From Eutreptiella sp. 'Long Island Sound 2002' (lineage: Eukaryota; Euglenozoa; Euglenophyceae; Eutreptiales; Eutreptiaceae), in the NCBI GenBank assembly GCA_964036045.1, contig OZ038381.1, positions 114,101,790-114,165,789 of the forward strand: a DNA stretch of 64,000 nucleotides, given 5' to 3'. The position numbers and the translations under genes were made by a program. Shown piece after piece: positions 41,916 to 51,469 of this stretch (within the stretch, counting starts at the first letter, position 1; every line of letters starts with the position of its first letter). The notes below the pieces were generated by a model, which did not search any database, had not been told where the DNA came from, and saw nothing but the letters and a program-made list of their open reading frames with translations.

Positions 41916-42953
41916 TTAGATCGACCTAAGCTGGGCCGCCTCCACCTCCGCCTTCCGCCTCCCCTCCTGGGCCTCCCTCAGGGCCTCCCTTATCGCCTCC
42001 ACCTCCTCCCCCCTCTTGGCGGCCAGGATGAGGGCCTGGTCCAGGGCACGCTGGGTGTTGCCCTGGGCCTTTTCGGCCTTCGCCAAGGCCGACTTGCGGT
42101 CGGCCGACACCCTTGGCCAGTGCGCCCTCGACCCCCGTGGCGGCCGCCTGCTCCACCAAAACCTGGCAAGCGTCCGTCACGTGGGTGGCCACACTGGCCC
42201 CCAAGGCCTCCACGTCTAGGGCCTCATGGGGGGGCTGGGCCGCCGCCACCTTTGCCACCTTTGATGGCTTGGGGGAGGGCTTGGGGGCGGGGGTTTGGCC
42301 CTTACCCCTAAGGGGGGGGGGGGCATCCGGCTCAACCACCACCACGTCTGCTCCCCGCTTCGTCTGGCCTTTTCCCGGCCTTCCCCCCTTGGCTGCATAT
42401 TGCCGAACCCAATCGGCAGTGGCGTCCACCACAGAAGGGGGGGGGTCATACCCACCAACCTGGTGGATGTCCCCCCCCCGTGCAGCTTCTGCCACACTTC
42501 CCTCCCCGTATACTCCCCCTCCCACAAAAAACACACCCTCAAAAGGAAATAAGATTTCCTTTGGGGGGGGTCGCTCATCCCAAACAAACACAAAAAAGCC
42601 GCAACCGTTTCCCCCTCTGCGGCATTCGGCCACTTGGCCGTTTCCCCCCCAACCCACACATAGGAGGGGAGGGTGAGGTTGGTCTTCCTCTCCACCCCCC
42701 CCTCCTTCTCGGTGATGGTGACCTGCCGGTACCATCCCGTCCCCCCCATCCTGCAGGCCTCATCCCCAGGCTCCCCCCACCGCCACGACGCCCCCTCCGG
42801 CAGCACCTTCTCCCCCTCCAGCTCCAACCGGGCCGCCACCGGCTTGGCGGGCCGTGCCCCTGCTGCTTCTGCTGCTCCGCCTGCTGCCTCGGCTGCCTGG
42901 GCGTCGTCCTTGACAGCTGCAAGATGGTAGCCTGAAAAAAACAAAAGAAACAA
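41916..42953 (-). pseudogene. E2 coiled-coil protein with conserved N-terminal domain
   Basis: Order: Ala-rich start, SWRWGEPGDEACRMGGTGWY, TITEKEGGVERKTNLTLPSY, VWVGGETAKWPN, EGETVAAFLCLF, KSYFLLRVCFL, TGREVWQKL. In the next frame: Lys/Pro linker, then LGASVATHVTDACQVLVEQA. In a third frame: heptads SALAKAEKAQGNTQRALDQA and REALREAQEGRRKAEVEAAQ, ending TAA near 41920. Shifts lie near 42560 and 42120. Copy E1 has TAG where this copy has CAG (EKAQGN) and GAG (KAEVEA). The coil suggests dimerisation; the N-terminal domain is unassigned. Confidence 0.55.
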
Positions 42954-42959
42954 AAAAAA

Positions 42960-43165
42960 ACACGCGATAACCCGCGCAATAACCCCCGCGATAACTAGGT
43001 TATCGCGCGATAACCCCCGCGATAACCCCCCGCGATAACCCCGCGATAGCTAGTTAGAACGCGATAACCTAGCGCGATAACAGTTAGAGCACCTAGTTAG
43101 AACGGGATAACCTAGCGCGATAACTAGTTAGAGCAGGGGTTAGAGCAGGGTGTTGTGGGAAGTTT
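42960..43165. repeat. E2 CGCGATAAC block
   Basis: CGCGATAACCCGCGCAATAAC-type copies with GTTAGAGCAC, homologous to 17310-17500 in E1. Confidence 0.85.
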
Positions 43166-45297
43166 TCACACCTGGTGACATGGACACATGCCTGGGCCCT
43201 CCTTCTTGGCGTCGTCCAGCACCAGGCCCAGCCTCCGCAGCCACACGAAGTCTGTGACAGCCGCATACTCCCCCACCTGCCGCCACTCTACCACCTAGGC
43301 CACCCCCTCCACCTCAGGGGCCACCCTTGCCACTCCCCCATACAACCCCCTCCTCACCACCAAAATGGTGCCCGCCGGCACCTTAATCCCAACATGCCCC
43401 TGCAAGGTGGGCCAGGGCAGTGCCTCTCCATGGCACACCTTCGCCAAGGGGCACTGATCGGGGTGGCCTGCGACCGCCCCCGCCTCCTCATTAGTGAGGG
43501 GGGCAATCGGCTCCCTCCCAATCCCCCACCCCGACAACAAAAAATGCCCTGTGGTTGTTCCCACCGGGAGCAAGCACTGAGCAGATTGCTCAATGCTGAC
43601 CCCATTGGGGTCCACCACCACCTCCTCCTCCTCCCCCCCCACCACCTCCTCCCCCTCCTGGCATGGCACACAAAGGCCATCTTTTTGGGCGGTGCACAAA
43701 ATCAGCCGATTGCATCCGTAGCAATTGGCTACCACCTTCCCCCTACACCTAACCGCCCCATCACACTAGACTGTCTTGGCCACCCGGCCACCAGGTGCCC
43801 CCAGCTGGGGCCTTTTAATGGACTGTGTCACGTGCAGGTTGGGGAATCGAAGATTCCCCCCCTGGGTAAGCTCAATGGCAAAAAATGCCATGAGGCGGGG
43901 GTCCCTTACCCCCATGGGGGAGGCCTTGGGAATCCCCGACCCCCTGTGGACATCAAGGGCATTAAAAAAAAAGGCAGTGCCCCTCTTGAATGGCACAGCC
44001 CTCTCCACCCAAGGGTCAGGGAACCCCGAACTGCTGGAGGGCACAAAAAAAGAATGTGACCCATCCTCCTCCTCATGATTATGGGTTAGCATAATAAGGC
44101 AATTGACAATCAATGTGCCTTCAGGAATGGTGTAGGGGGGGGCGTCGCGATGGAGGTGCTGGGGGGTGTGGTCATAGCTCGAAATTTCGGCCATGTCAAG
44201 GATGGTGCAGCTCCATCCGACCCCCCCCACCACAGTCTTCTTTGCGGTCTCAAGCACACGATCTGCCACCCTTTTGAGGAGTGGCAGATCATGGAGGTTG
44301 TGGGGGTTGTGCTTGTGGTGGTTGGCACCCCCATAGTTGCCATACAATGTGCGGCGGGTCCCAGAATCTTGGGGCCTGCCAACAATGGGGGGGTTCTCAT
44401 TGAAAATGGGTGCCTTCTCTGAGAGAGGCACCCTATCCAAATCATCCAAAAGACTTTGCAGCTGAATGTCACTCAAAAAATCGTGCTCCAGGAGGTGGTT
44501 GACCACCAGCTTTCCCCCCACCGTGAGCACAAGGTCATTGGGGTCCCTATTAAAGGCCCCCAAGGGCTCGGTGGCAACCACCCCCTCCGCCTCCCCAATA
44601 AAAGGGGTGTGGCCCCAAATGGAAAAAAAATCACCCCCTGCCCCGAAGTAATGTTGGGAGTGGTGACCCCATACCACTCACGCTCCCACTCCCTTGTGGG
44701 GCAAAGGGAGTGCATGGGGAGCTTGTTTTCGGGGTCGTCAGTGCAGACCCGGCGGGTGTTGTGGGTGAGGGGTTGGGGGAACCAACCATCCGACTTCCCC
44801 TTCCCCTTACCCGGTCGGTTCCTTACCTTCTGGACACTAATCATGAGGGGGTTGTGGGGCTTCTCCTTCCTCCCCCCAGCCCCCACCCCCCCCGCATCCT
44901 CCTCCTCCTCCTCCACTTCCTCCTCCTCCTCCTCCTGACCCACATAGAGGGTCGTCTTCGTCCCCGCACCCTTCTCGGCATGAGCGGTGACGGACTCCAC
45001 CACCGCATCCACGTCCTCGGTATGAAGCTGGATCAAAAATCCAGCAACCCCTGGATTTACCTCTAGCAACTCGAAGATGTAGTTGCTGAGAACCAGGGGG
45101 TCCTTGTCGTCCGCCATGAAGGGGGACTTATGGACAAGGAGTCCAAAGTCCACACCATGTTCAAAGCGGGTCGCCACAGGGCGCCTCACATTGGCATCAC
45201 CCATCGTAAACCCCTTAGGACCGCCAAGGCGACGGACCCCAAGGAGCTTTTGATGGTGCTCGCACCAAGCGTGGGCAGCAGCAAGGGCCATTATCAA
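43166..45297 (-). pseudogene. E2 2OG-Fe(II) oxygenase-like protein
   Basis: Starts MIMALAAAHAWCEHHQK near 45297. N-terminal domain DDKDPLVLSNYIFELL and AGFLIQLHTEDVDAVVES, acidic linker, then a frameshift near the A run at about 44625. The catalytic domain from 44677 carries TPQHLHRDAPP (H-x-D), FFFNALDVHRGSG (distal His) and RLMAFFAIEL (2OG Arg). A Cys cluster NCYGCNRLILC...CVPCQ follows, then TILVVRRGLYGGVARV and EGPGMCPCHQV, with TGA at 43166-43168. Two TAGs interrupt this last frame, 43766-43768 and 43295-43297; the second aligns with CAG in E1 (VA*VVEW against VAQVVEW). Domain order equals E3. Substrate unknown. Confidence 0.65.
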
Positions 45298-45344
45298 AGA
45301 ATACGAAGGCTTTGAGAGCTACAGCGAAAAGGGGAAACATAAAA

Positions 45345-45500
45345 TGAAGCGCGATAACCCACGCGATAACCCACGCGATAACTAGGTTATCGCGCGATAA
45401 CCCCCGCGATAACCCCCGCGATAACTAGGTTATCGCGCGATAACCCACGCGATAACTAGTGCTCTAACCCCGTTCTAACCCCGCGATAACTAGTTAGAGC
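45345..45500. repeat. E2 right subterminal GCGCGATAAC block
   Basis: Regular CGCGATAACCCACGCGATAAC copies, followed by the GTTAGAGCACA boundary and then element A. Confidence 0.85.
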
Positions 45501-45911
45501 ACACAAAGATCAAATCGCAAAAAGTGCAAAACGGGCAATATTCCTTTGTTTACAGAAGCGCCATTTTTGGGCATCCACTCACCATACCTGCTAGTACGTT
45601 ATCCCCGTAAGCTAGGAGAACGCGCAGAACGTGGATAACGCTCCAGAACGCTCCGGAACGCGGATAACGCGGAGAACGCGGAAAACGCTTCCAGAAGCAT
45701 GTGCGGAAGCACTGCACCGGAACGCGCAGAACGCGGATAACGCGTAAAACACAGCACACCTATGTTGGGGGGGCCGCGTCCTCACAGTTGGGTATCCAGC
45801 CTACGCGGTTGGTCCCCCCCAGGTTTCGCACTGGTCCCCATGGGTGGGGATGGCAGAGGCTTGGCGGCCATGACCTTCTCGATCCCACCACGGCCGCCTC
45901 CGCCACCCTGT

Positions 45912-47481
45912 CTACTGCACGCTGAAGGAGAAGTTCTCCAACGTATCGTCCTCTACGCTCCCTCTAGCGTCCTCCGCTTCCTCCTCTTCTTCCTCCTCAT
46001 CGCTATCCGCCTCCTCCTCGTCCTCGCCGTCCGCTTCCGGGTCGTCCTCCCCGGCGTCCCCCTCTTGAGTCTCCTGGCTAAGGGGCGGCTCGCTTCCCTC
46101 GGCGTCCTCCGTGCCCGTTGTAGTGATCCCGTGCGCGGGTGCAAAGCATTGCACACGCAACGGGGTGTCCGGGCATCCGCTACACACGTATTGTGTGCGG
46201 CCTTTGCCGCAATGTGCACAAGTGCGCCGTTGGGCGCCGGCAACGGGGACGTGGATGTTGCGTCGCGGCGGCGCATCGGTACAGTACCGGCGGCGAAGGA
46301 TGCCCACTGCCACTCCCACATGCTATCCGTGCCACGGCACCTTTCTAGGGCGCGGCAGGTTGCAAACGCGTTGGCCGCGGCGTATCGCAGCAAGAAGCCT
46401 CGCACGGCTTGCGACCAGGACATCTGCCTTCCCAAGAGGCGCATCTGCAACGCCATCTGGTTGGCAGAGTCCACCCCCCGTGCCAGTTGGCGGTACGCAG
46501 CAACGAGGGGGTGGATTTCCCGGCCCGTGTGGTGCAGGGGGCCCCGCGCAGCGTACCACACGTTGGACAAGATCGGCACCAATTTGGGAGGTTTGCCTCC
46601 GGTTTTCGGCTGCTTGTACACCTGCAGGGCGTACTTGTGGCCGTCAACCGTGGCCACAGCCGTCTGCCCGGCCTGGATGGCGTTACCGCCTTGCTGGACA
46701 CCGGCCGTGTCCTTTCGCACCATGGTGATGAAGGGGCGGCCCTCACGCGCAAGCCGTTGTGCGGTGGCGTGTGACCCGAAGAACGAGTCCCCTACAAGGA
46801 CCGTGTAGACCGGCAGCTGTTTGGACCACATCGCCACCAGCTGTCGGGCGTTTAGGTTGCCCGCACCACAACCGTGTCGGCGTAGGACACCACGGCGGCC
46901 AGTGTAGAGGTAGACGTCCACAATGTACCCCGTGCCGGCATCGGCCAAGCAATAGAGCTTGATGCCGGTGTTGTGCGGTTTCCGCACAATGTACATCTTG
47001 AGGGGGCCTGCCCTAAGGCCCGTATGCGGCACTAGGGTTTCATCCCCCGTGGCCGCACCTCCCATGGTCCATGCTGCAGCGCAATGGGCACTAACCGCCT
47101 CAATAAGGTCCACCACATCCGGGCGACAATGTTTGTGTAGATCGTAGTATTGCCCCCGGGTTAGCAACCGTGCTAGATAGGCATTGTACACCAACCCGTC
47201 ACGGTCCCAGACTCCATCCACCTGCATGGGCCGCACCATGCCCAGCAACAGCACGAAGGTGTTGTACCGTGGTACTAAGGGGATGAGGTCCTCCCTTTCC
47301 CGGGCTCGGAGGATGGCCTCTTGGGCATCCACAATGGGTTTCATCATGTAGTCCCATATTCCATCCGTGTCTAGCTCACCGAGGTTGGACTCCCCGGGTC
47401 GTAACCCGTACTCAATTGAAGTGGCACAGTGCTCCTTGCGGAGGCGACCAGCCGAGAGATTAAGAGGCATTTCAAAGTGCT
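45912..47481 (-). pseudogene. piggyBac-type (DDE_Tnp_1_7) transposase, one frameshift
   Basis: The long frame runs 47527-45953; a TTTTAG acceptor at 47482 suggests the exon starts at 47481 (EHFEMPLNLSAGRLRKEHC). Catalytic-type Asp residues fit piggyBac: TGDETLVPHTG (D162), VLVGDSFFGSH (D247), ARGVDSANQMAL (D353), numbered from 47527. Typical KPHNTGIKLYCLAD and YTGRRGV segments surround them. The C-terminal Cys-rich domain CAHCGKGRTQYVCSGC, then CFAPAHG, is in the adjacent frame (46319-45912), followed by an Asp/Glu tail. One shift near 46255-46300 therefore separates core and Cys-rich domain, unless a short intron restores the frame. Cut-and-paste transposition is the known role; TA rather than TTAA targeting is odd. 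Confidence 0.8.
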
Positions 47482-47739
47482 CTAAAATAATGTTGGTAGC
47501 AATGATGGGACACACAGTACACACCAAATACGCGAAACACAGTGTGCACAGCTTCTAGAGGCACGTTCGGAGACACGCTAACCGGAACGCGCAGAACGCG
47601 GCGAACGCGGAAGACACAGGGGGATGCTTCCAGAAGCATGCCGGAGGCGCACAAAACAGAGCACGGAGAACGCAGGCAACGCAGAAAACGGTGGGTCGTA
47701 TTCTTTTTCCAATCAAACCGTGTATCCATTAATGTTTTC

Positions 47740-50700
47740 TCTCCCCCTTCCCGCCATGTAATGTGTAATAATCAACTCACAGCGCTGTGGGGTCGTTTGT
47801 GGCCGGTCCAAGGGGCAGGCCACAAACCGCCACCACCGCGTTGCCACCAGTGGGCGGGCGATTGGGTAAGGGGTGCTGGCGTTGGGATGGCCCATGCGGG
47901 CGCCACCGGGTGGGGCTGGGAGGCCTTACGGCCGACGGCCTCGTCGGCATCCGGCCAGGAGGCCGTGGACTGCGTTGAACCCGGCGTTGGCCAAGTCACC
48001 GGGCTCTCGAAGTCGGTTCCGACGGCCGGCATCTTCTTCTGGGGCGTTACTGAATGGCAAAAATAACGCGGATACCGTCGATCACGCAGCGACTGACTCC
48101 AGAAGCACGGCGGAAGCAAACCAACAATGACACGGATCACGCGCATAACGCGGCGAACGCCCCTAGAAGCATGGTCGGAGGCACAGGGACGCAACGCGCG
48201 GAACGTGAACGGCGACAAACGACGAACTCACACCTACCTCCAGCATAACATTCTCGTCGGCGGATTCCTCCTCAGTCTGTTCGACCTTCTGTTCGACCTT
48301 CACGTTGATCGGCGACCTCCTCTGCTCCACCGGCGTGATGCTGCGGTCCCTGTCGGCGCGGGGTTCTGCACAAGGGACGCCAAAAGCGTGCAGGACAGTG
48401 CAACTGCCCCCAGAGGCGTGACCGGAAGCACCGGTCCGGGACGCGGATGACGTGGAAAACGCGGCCGGCGCCTCTGGAAACATGACCGAAATCACATTAG
48501 GGGGACATGCAGAACATGGAACACACAATGGCCCTACCTTCGGCTTGCATCGGTTCTTCTTCCTGTACTTCGTCTTGCGTCGGTGGCCGCTCATACTGCT
48601 CCCACCATTCCCCTTCCGCTTCTCCCGGATCCACGTACTCTTGCTTGCCCCGCCACTCCCACTCTTGCTCCCACTCCTGCTCCATCTTGACGTACGGCTC
48701 CGGCTCCGGCTCGAACATCCGCGGTTGGGGTTGGGGTTGCAGCTGATGGTGGTGTCCGTAGGGGTGATGGTGGTGGTGGTGGTGGGGCTGGACCGGGCGC
48801 GGGAGATGGGGGTACCCAAACGGGGGTGGCGGACGCAACTGGGTTGTGCTCCGAGCGTCCCCGTAATCTGCTGCCATCTGCAACGAAAACACACGGAACG
48901 AGGATTATTACCCCTGGAGGCACGTCCGGAAGCATGACTTCGGCAACGTGGATCACGCGGCGAACGCGCAGAACAACCAGAAGCATCTCCAGAGGCGCGT
49001 TGGGAGGCAGAAAACCGGAATGTACATAACGTACATAACACAGCATACCCGCAGCGACGCCAACTCCCTCTTCTTGATCATCGTCCACGCGCCCGTCGCC
49101 GGCAGCTCCTCCTTGCGGTCTTCGGTGAGGGTATACGCCATCATCCCGGCCATTGTGACCGTTCTCTTGTATCTCTCTTTGAGGTCGTCCGTGCTCATGT
49201 CCACGAGATCTTCGGCGGCCAGGCTCGCAAGGGACGGCGGCGGTCGCCTCCGCTCCCCAAGGGGGTGCTGCCCCTTCAGGGCTGCCAAGGGGACCCCGTG
49301 CAGCTCCGGGCCCGGTGCCTCGGTCCCCACGAGCGCGCTGGGCGGCCTCTCCGGGGCCTCCACGCAGCCAGTACACACAGAGATCCCTTTCAGGATCCCA
49401 TCCGTGGCTTGCCGGTGCCCCGACGTCCGGTAGACGCGGTCCAAGTGTTCACGGGCGGCGGAGGCGGATTGCGCGTTCTTGACGCCGCAGGCCAGCAGAC
49501 CCTGCACCGCGGTCGGGCGCACCTGGCTGTGCAGCAGGGTGGCAGCAGCAGCATCCTTCCGACCACTGGCGTCCGCGCTCAAGCACACTTGGTAGTGCTT
49601 CTCCAGCCGTCCCAGTGTCACCCCATACTCCGCCAGTCCGGACTCCAGAACCTGAAGAACGCGAAAAACACACAAATGTCCTCCAGAAGCATGTCCGGAA
49701 GCAGAGAATTGGCACGCGGATCACGCGCATAACGCGGCGGACGCCTCTAGAAGCATGGTCGGAGGCACGCAAAACACAACGCATGGGACGTGAAGAACAC
49801 CTGCAGCTCGTTTGCGTATTGCGCACTGTCTTTGTAGTGCTCGAAGCGCGTCGTCCTCGCTGGGATGGACTTCTGGGGCCCCACCGCTCCTTCAATCTTG
49901 AAGCCCACGCTGCCCACTCCGCCCGCCTTCTCTTTCCCCTTCTCTTTGCCCTTCTCTTTGCCCTTCTCTTTGCCCTTCGGCTTCCCCTCCTTGGCCTTCC
50001 CTTCCTTCCCCTTTGCACCCTCCACCACCACAACGTCCTGCGCCGCCGCTGCCAGCTCCTTCTTCTGCTGCCCAATCGCCTCTCCTTCTGCCTCTGGCTC
50101 CTTCTCCTTGTCCTTCTCATTCTCCTTGTGCTTCTCCTTCTCTTTCTCCAAAACGGTACTCCTTGCGGCCTTCTTCTCCGGAGTGGGCGCCCGCTGACTT
50201 CCACTGGCGGCGCTGGCGCTGGCACTGCTGGTGCTGCTGCTGCTGCTGCTGGAGGAGTCGTCTTCCTCCTCCTCCTCCTCCTCTTCTTCTTGCGGCGTGT
50301 CCTCCGCCCAGGCCCAAAACCGGTCCTTCTGCAGCTGAAAAGAACGTACAGAACACGGATAACGCAAGACGTGCATCCAGAAGCAGGGGTGGAGGCAAGA
50401 AACCGGAACGCGCAAAACGCGGATAACGCGCGGAACGCTCCCAGAAGCGCGTTCGGAGGCAATGATGCAGCACGTCATGAACGCAGAAAACACAGCCTAG
50501 GCCCCCCTGCAACTAGAGGCACACGTGCAACGCATTGACATACCCTCTTGTACTTGAACCACTGATCTTGCTTGCTGCGACAGTCGCAGACCTGAGGCAG
50601 GGCCCCCTTCTTTGCGGCCTTGTGCACCTTGACGTGATACAGCTGCACCGTGGTCAAGTAGAAGGCCTTGCCGTCTTCCCAACCATCCGGCAGCTTCTTC

Positions 50701-51210
50701 TGCTTCTTGGCCCTCTGCTCGACCCACCCGCACCAGTACCCCGCTGTGCACAAAAGAATGCAATCAAGAGAGCAGAAGCATGGGGAACCAAATCAAGGGG
50801 CAATGTCGAGTAAGCATGTGACGGACAAAACGAACGAGGACAACGAAGGTTGCATGTTGCGGGCACATACATGTTTGTGCTTTCAGCTGGAAGACAACGA
50901 AGCTCATCTGGCCTGCCTCCTTCGGCTTCCACTTCTCCAACGCTCCATCAGCCTTCAGCCACTGCTTACAGTTGTTGGGGTACAGCGGGGTGGTCGTTTT
51001 GCGAGAAGAGGGCCTCTGGGGCAACGGGGAACACGAAGAGAACGCGGCGAACGCAGCAAGCGTACCTCCAGAAGCACGGGCGGAAGCACCGAAGCGGAAC
51101 ACGGAAAACGCGGCCAACGCGCGGCACCTGTACAACGCTCAGAACGATGGAAGCAGAGGCAGAGGCAACATGCAAAGTGCTTCTCTCCTTGAAAATGGAT
51201 GAACCGCATT
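47740..51210 (-). CDS. Multi-exon accessory gene of element A
   Basis: Exons, minus strand: about 51003-50871 (YPNNCKQWLKADGALEKWKP); 50743-50544 (GYWCGWVEQRAKKQKK, CDCRSKQDQWFKYKR); 50334-49801 (acidic/Ser, then Lys-Glu repeats, VGPQKSIPARTTRFEHYKD); 49651-49049 (YGVTLGRLEKHYQVCLSAD, GILKGISVCTGC, TVTMAGMMAYTLTED, ELPATGAWTM); 48877-48538 (Pro/His/Gln-rich, FGYPHLPRP); 48365-48238 (INVKVEQKVEQTEEES); about 48049-47770. Element B has the same exons. A further intron may link it to the transposase exon at 47481. No domain recognised. Composition (basic, acidic and His/Gln-rich low complexity) suggests a nuclear protein. First exon and start codon are uncertain. Confidence 0.5.
48050..50870 (-). 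other. Six introns of element A accessory gene
   Basis: GT-AG introns inferred from coding breaks: 50744-50870 (127 bp), 50335-50543 (209), 49652-49800 (149), 48878-49048 (171), 48366-48537 (172), 48050-48237 (188). All but the first share a core on the minus strand: GCCTCCGACCATGCTTCTAG or close variants, then GCGTTATGCGCGTGATCCGC, a second CATGCTTCTGGAG, and a T-rich end. The core sits in the middle of each intron, not only at splice sites. Confidence 0.7.
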
Positions 51211-51469
51211 AAAACTCATGCGCGAGTGCGTCGGGCCACCTCAAAAACCCCCGGAAGCGTCGTAAAAGCAAGGGTGTTTTTCCCGACCCCTAGAAGCGCC
51301 CATTTCGTCATCTACGTCGTAGACAAAGGAATATCGAGCAAACGAAACATGGAAGGCACATTGTTGCATCATAGTGCACCCATGTAACATGTGAAATTCC
51401 GGGTTCCAACCATATTAACAACACCCAAAATTGGGGGGGTTCCGCACCACGCCCTAGAACGCTGCATCC

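Larger units (their letters stand above)
45541..51331. mobile_element. Element A: piggyBac-type transposon with introner-rich accessory gene
   Basis: Ends TTCCTTTGTTTAC (45541-45553) and GTAGACAAAGGAA (51319-51331) are inverted, with TA outside each. The empty site is visible in E1 near 19833: AACGGGCAATA[element]TATCGAGCAAACG against AATGGACGATACCGAGCAAAGG. The element is thus precisely delimited and duplicated TA. Canonical piggyBac elements duplicate TTAA, so this is unusual. Both the transposase and the multi-exon gene lie on the minus strand. Confidence 0.8.
41027..51469. mobile_element. Element E2: oxygenase-carrying DNA transposon, split by element A
   Basis: Ends match E1: GGATGTAGC then GTTCTAGGGCGTGGTGCGGA at 41027, and the inverse at 51440-51469. 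Order on the minus strand as in E1: oxygenase gene (45297-43166), coiled-coil gene (42953-41916), and only the C-terminal third of the transposase-like gene (41890-41398). It inserted into the Penelope-like element, whose coding sequence flanks both sides. Removing element A leaves about 4.7 kb. No convincing target duplication was found; TATGGGATG at the left and its inverse at the right suggest the true inverted repeat is a few bases longer. Confidence 0.75.

Noticed and set aside
48497-48892. His-rich domain as a metal-binding gene of its own
   Set aside because: It is an exon (48538-48877) of the element A accessory gene, bounded by introner-type introns and matched by a Pro-rich exon in B.
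5280-51469. Target-site duplications for E1 and E2
   Set aside because: Bases outside the termini were compared (CATG against AACAATAA; GAGGTATG against ATAGTGGG) and do not match; insertion without visible duplication or decay is left open.
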